64,000 nt of DNA from Mycobacterium sp. E787 (GTDB taxonomy: Bacteria > Actinomycetota > Actinomycetes > Mycobacteriales > Mycobacteriaceae), in the NCBI RefSeq assembly GCF_001668725.1, contig NZ_LZKL01000050.1, forward strand, positions 101,796 to 165,795, written 5' to 3'. Below are positions 61,417 to 64,000 of this stretch, piece by piece. The translations under genes and the position numbers were made by a program. Below the pieces are notes generated by a model. That model did no database searches, was not told the DNA's origin, and was given only the letters and a program-made list of their open reading frames with translations. Each line of letters begins with the position of its first letter. Position 1 is the first letter of the stretch.

Positions 61417-61454
61417 TCGCTCGTGTGTTCGACTATAGTCGCTCGTGTGTTCGA
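61417..61454 (-). promoter_or_regulatory. Tandem degenerate SOS boxes before chiZ
   Basis: On the minus strand TCGAACACACGAGCGA occurs twice (61432-61417 and 61454-61439), 22 bp apart, about two helical turns. The left half equals the LexA half-site TCGAAC; the right half GAGCGA differs from GTTCGA at two positions. They lie 26-63 bp before the chiZ start, where promoter control is expected. Confidence 0.6.
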
Positions 61455-61636
61455 TAACCGAACATTTGAGCGAAGCGTGTCGGACGAGCAAAACGCTAGA
61501 GCACCCCACCGACAACTTTCGGGGCGCGACCTCTGACATGGCGTTGAGATACCCGATCGATCGAAGAGTTACACCTTTGTTATTCGGCCGCTCCGGGGGT
61601 GTTTCGGCGGGCCGCCGCCGCAGCACGACACGCGAG

Positions 61637-61652
61637 TCGAACACATGTTTGA
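61637..61652 (+). promoter_or_regulatory. LexA (SOS) box of lexA
   Basis: TCGAACACATGTTTGA matches the mycobacterial SOS box TCGAAC-N4-GTTCGA at all but one position. It lies 32-47 bp before the lexA ATG at 61684, so the longer in-frame start at 61645 would sit within it and is rejected. It provides autorepression of lexA. Confidence 0.9.
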
Positions 61653-61683
61653 TTCTTCGCCCCGGTGCGGCTACATTCGGTGC

Positions 61684-62373
61684 ATGAGCGACAGCAACGA
61701 CACCCCATCAAGCAGCTCGCCCCCCGCAGATTCCTCGCTGACCGAACGGCAGCGAACCATTCTCAACGTCATCCGCGCGTCGGTCACCAGCCGCGGCTAC
61801 CCGCCGAGCATCCGGGAGATCGGCGATGCCGTCGGACTGACCTCGACGTCCTCGGTGGCGCACCAACTGCGCACGCTGGAGCGCAAGGGATACCTGCGCC
61901 GCGACCCGAACCGGCCGCGGGCCGTGGACGTCCGGGGCGCCGAGGACGCCACCGACGCGGCGCCGGTCACCGACGTCGCGGGCTCGGACGCCCTGCCCGA
62001 GCCCAGCTACGTCCCCGTGCTGGGGCGCATCGCCGCCGGTGGGCCGATACTCGCCGAAGAGGCCGTCGAGGATGTTTTCCCGCTGCCCCGCGAGTTGGTC
62101 GGCGAGGGCACGCTGTTCTTGCTCAAGGTGGTGGGCGATTCGATGGTCGAGGCCGCGATCTGCGACGGCGACTGGGTCGTGGTGCGCCAGCAGCACGTCG
62201 CGGACAACGGGGACATCGTGGCCGCCATGATCGACGGCGAGGCCACGGTCAAGACGTTCAAGCGCGCGGGCTGTCAGGTGTGGCTGATGCCGCACAACCC
62301 GGCGTTCGACCCGATCCCGGGCAACGACGCCACCGTGCTCGGCAAAGTCGTCACGGTGATCCGCAAGATCTAG
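61684..62373 (+). CDS. lexA: SOS repressor LexA
   Basis: A 229-residue LexA, ortholog of Rv2720. Residues about 20-85 form the winged HTH ([40 protein letters not shown]). The self-cleavage site is Ala118-Gly119 in GRIAAGGPI, and the catalytic dyad is Ser153 (GDSMVEA) with Lys190 (ATVKTFKR). On RecA-ssDNA signal it cleaves itself and frees SOS genes such as chiZ. A LexA box lies just upstream. Confidence 0.97.
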   Translation: MSDSNDTPSSSSPPADSSLTERQRTILNVIRASVTSRGYPPSIREIGDAVGLTSTSSVAHQLRTLERKGYLRRDPNRPRAVDVRGAEDATDAAPVTDVAGSDALPEPSYVPVLGRIAAGGPILAEEAVEDVFPLPRELVGEGTLFLLKVVGDSMVEAAICDGDWVVVRQQHVADNGDIVAAMIDGEATVKTFKRAGCQVWLMPHNPAFDPIPGNDATVLGKVVTVIRKI

Positions 62374-62394
62374 CCGCGCTCGGCCGGCCCTGAC

Positions 62395-64000
62395 TCAGTC
62401 GGCCTTGTGGAAGCCGTTGGCTTGCGCGACTTCTTCGCTGGACAGCCACAATTCGGCCAGGGTGTCGTGATAGAGGGGGCTGCCGGGCGTGTAGTACAGG
62501 CCGAAGCTCGCGCTGGCCTTGATCGGATAGCCGTCGGGCACCTGGTACGGGTCGTCCAGCGGCAGGCGGATCGTCGGGCGCCGACCGGGTGCCGACGCCC
62601 CGCCGGCCGCTGAGGCCACCTCCGACGGCTCCTCGTCATCCGCGGCAGCGTGCCGACCGACGCGGGATTCCGCGGCGGCCACGGCCGCCGCCTCGGGAAC
62701 GACCGTGCGGGACGGCCCGGCCTCCTCGGCGGCGGCCCCCTCATGGCCCACCTCCTCGTGGCCCGTCCCCTCGTAGCCGGCCTCCTCGTAACCGGCCTCT
62801 TCGTAACCGGCCTCCTCGTAGCCGGCCTCTTCGTAGCCCGCCTCCTCATGGTCGGCGCCCTCGTAGCCGGCCTCCTCGCGGCGGTCCTGCACGGGCACGT
62901 CGGGATAGCCCACCTCCGACAGTGCCGCCGCCGAGACGATGGGTATGGAATCCGTGTCCACCGCGTCGGGATTCTCGTCTTCGGCGACTGCATCCTCGAA
63001 TTCGGTTGCGCCGTGGTCGGATTCGCCTTCGCCGTACCCACCGGCCGCTCGGCTCCAGCTGACCCGCCCCGCGGATTCGGCGTCGGCGTGCGGCTGGCCT
63101 TCGGCCGCCGCGACGTCTCCGACCGGGAAATGGTCGGTCGCGAGGTCGGCGTCTTCGCGCTCCCAGTGCCCGTCAAGCGGGCCCTCGTAACCGGCATGGA
63201 CGTCGCGCTCGGGTTCGTAGGCGGCGGTGACGGGGCCGCGGCGGGCGCGGCGCCGGCGCATTCCCACCGCCGTCAGCGCCAACAGGGCGATCAGCAGCAG
63301 CACCCCGACGGCGGCCGCCACCCACCACCAGCGCCAGGCGAACTTCTTGCCGTGCGAGGGCATCGCCGCGGTGCTCGGCTGGTTCTGCCCCGAGACCTGC
63401 AGGCCGGACAGCAAGGGAGCCAGGTTCGACGGGTCGGTGCTGAACGAGTTCTTCGCGCGGTTCCACGAGATCTTGCCGCCGGTGAACTGCTGCGAAACCA
63501 CGTCGCCGTCGACGGCCTGATCGCCGACCGGGGCACCGAGCTTGCCGTTGGGGCCGCGGAGCTTGTCCCACGCGGCCTTCATCGCGCCCCGCACCACGAA
63601 CGCGCCGTGATCGGGGGTCCAGAAGATCACCGGCTTGTCGGCCGCCGCGAAGGTGGCGACGCGGCTGGAGGGGCCGATGCCGCCGTCGGACTCGTTGGCG
63701 GTGGGGTAACCGAGGTCGCTGCCGGCCGGCCCGCCCAGCGACTCGTACTTGGCGAGGATGTCGCTCTCGAGGGCGTTCGCACCGGTGGCCGGGTTGAAGA
63801 ACACCTTGCCGCCGGCGAAGTTCTGGGCGATCCCGTCGCCGCCGATCGGGTAGTTGCCGCCCTGCTTGGCGCCCAGCGGGCCGGGGGCGCCCCCGGCCGC
63901 CCGCCAGGCCATGTTGATGGCCGCGGCGGGGTCGATCGCGACCTGCAGGCCCGGCCATGTTGATGGCCGCGGCGGGGGGGGGGGCGGGGGTAGGCAGGGT
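62395..64000 (-). CDS. LGFP-repeat membrane protein, 5' end outside window (Rv2721c-like)
   Basis: At least 505 residues; the 5' end is not in the window. Visible parts, in order: LGFP-type repeats that bind cell-wall glycans (LGAKQGGNYPIGGDGIAQNF, LGGPAGSDLGYPTANESDGG, LGAPVGDQAVDGDVVSQQFT); a transmembrane helix (WWWVAAAVGVLLLIALLALT) after a Lys-rich stop; an Arg-rich stop-transfer; then an acidic cytoplasmic part with EEAGYEEAGYEEAGYE repeats and a C-terminal LPLDDPYQVPDGYPIKASAS domain. From about 63913 to 64000 the frame is open but includes a duplicated 25-mer and a G run, so sequence there is doubtful. Convergent with lexA. Confidence 0.85.
   Translation of the reverse strand, partial: PCLPPPPPPPRPSTWPGLQVAIDPAAAINMAWRAAGGAPGPLGAKQGGNYPIGGDGIAQNFAGGKVFFNPATGANALESDILAKYESLGGPAGSDLGYPTANESDGGIGPSSRVATFAAADKPVIFWTPDHGAFVVRGAMKAAWDKLRGPNGKLGAPVGDQAVDGDVVSQQFTGGKISWNRAKNSFSTDPSNLAPLLSGLQVSGQNQPSTAAMPSHGKKFAWRWWWVAAAVGVLLLIALLALTAVGMRRRRARRGPVTAAYEPERDVHAGYEGPLDGHWEREDADLATDHFPVGDVAAAEGQPHADAESAGRVSWSRAAGGYGEGESDHGATEFEDAVAEDENPDAVDTDSIPIVSAAALSEVGYPDVPVQDRREEAGYEGADHEEAGYEEAGYEEAGYEEAGYEEAGYEGTGHEEVGHEGAAAEEAGPSRTVVPEAAAVAAAESRVGRHAAADDEEPSEVASAAGGASAPGRRPTIRLPLDDPYQVPDGYPIKASASFGLYYTPGSPLYHDTLAELWLSSEEVAQANGFHKAD
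62740..62874. repeat. 15-bp tandem repeat (VNTR-like), 9 units
   Basis: Nine copies of a 15-bp unit close to CTCGTAGCCGGCCTC, with units differing by one or a few bases, encode the GYEEA-type repeat of the LGFP-protein tail. Multiples of 15 keep the frame, so copy number can vary between strains. Confidence 0.85.
63908..64000. other. Duplicated 25-mer and G run at right edge
   Basis: The 25-mer beginning GGCCATGTTGATGGCCGCGG is present at 63908-63932 and again at 63954-63978, out of frame with the gene. The last ~25 bases are almost all G. This looks like a contig end or assembly error rather than biology, so the final 100 bases should not be relied on. Confidence 0.6.

Noticed and set aside
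61645..61683. Longer LexA starting at 61645
   Set aside because: That start would lie inside the LexA box at 61637-61652 and add 13 residues not found in the family.

Overview
The window is high-GC actinobacterial DNA from a slow-growing Mycobacterium other than M. tuberculosis. The evidence is gene order: from about 15.2 kb to the right edge the genes follow the M. tuberculosis Rv2667-Rv2721c block almost one for one (clpC2, ribD-like, aftC, msrB, hemQ-hemY-hemE, echA15, dxs, ceoBC, dut, cei, suhB, ppgK, sigA, sigB, ideR, sthA, nrdR, chiZ, lexA). A PE-domain protein, DUF732 secreted proteins and mycobacterial lipoproteins agree. Orthology to Rv numbers is from memory of those families, not from a search.

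Region 1 (1-5938) is the integrase end of a small prophage-like element, all on the minus strand. It has a tyrosine integrase, an excisionase, five genes joined by 4-bp overlaps, an HK97-type major capsid gene and small structural-type genes running off the left edge. No tail gene is seen. Just upstream of the integrase lies a 23-bp copy of the 3' end of a tRNA-Val gene (5916-5938), taken as one attachment-site half. Gene content and chromosomal position match phiRv2 of M. tuberculosis, so this looks like a capsid-carrying satellite or cryptic element at the same site.

Region 2 (about 6-15.1 kb) is a variable stretch without the M. tuberculosis synteny: a PE-domain aspartic protease, small secreted proteins, a glycosyltransferase, a cation-diffusion-facilitator transporter, an alpha/beta hydrolase, a lipoprotein, a CtaG-like membrane protein, two DUF732 proteins and an unannotated 45-codon ORF.

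Region 3 (15.1-45.2 kb) is conserved housekeeping: ClpC2 with twin palindromic operators; arabinan synthesis (AftC); methionine sulfoxide repair (MsrB); a tightly coupled hemE-hemY-hemQ-methyltransferase operon of the coproporphyrin-dependent haem route; DXS; K+ transport regulators CeoB/CeoC next to an APC permease; dUTPase; Cei; an inositol-phosphatase-family protein and polyphosphate glucokinase. One accessory gene here, a DUF559 nuclease-fold protein, lies between inverted copies of a palindromic repeat.

Region 4 (45.2-64 kb) holds regulators: sigA, sigB with an ECF-type promoter, ideR, nrdR, and the SOS pair chiZ/lexA with a LexA box. A cutinase gene sits between sigA and its usual neighbours, bracketed by a perfect 20-bp direct repeat that includes the last codons of sigA. 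The window ends inside an LGFP-repeat membrane protein gene, where a duplicated 25-mer and a long G run suggest a contig end or assembly fault.
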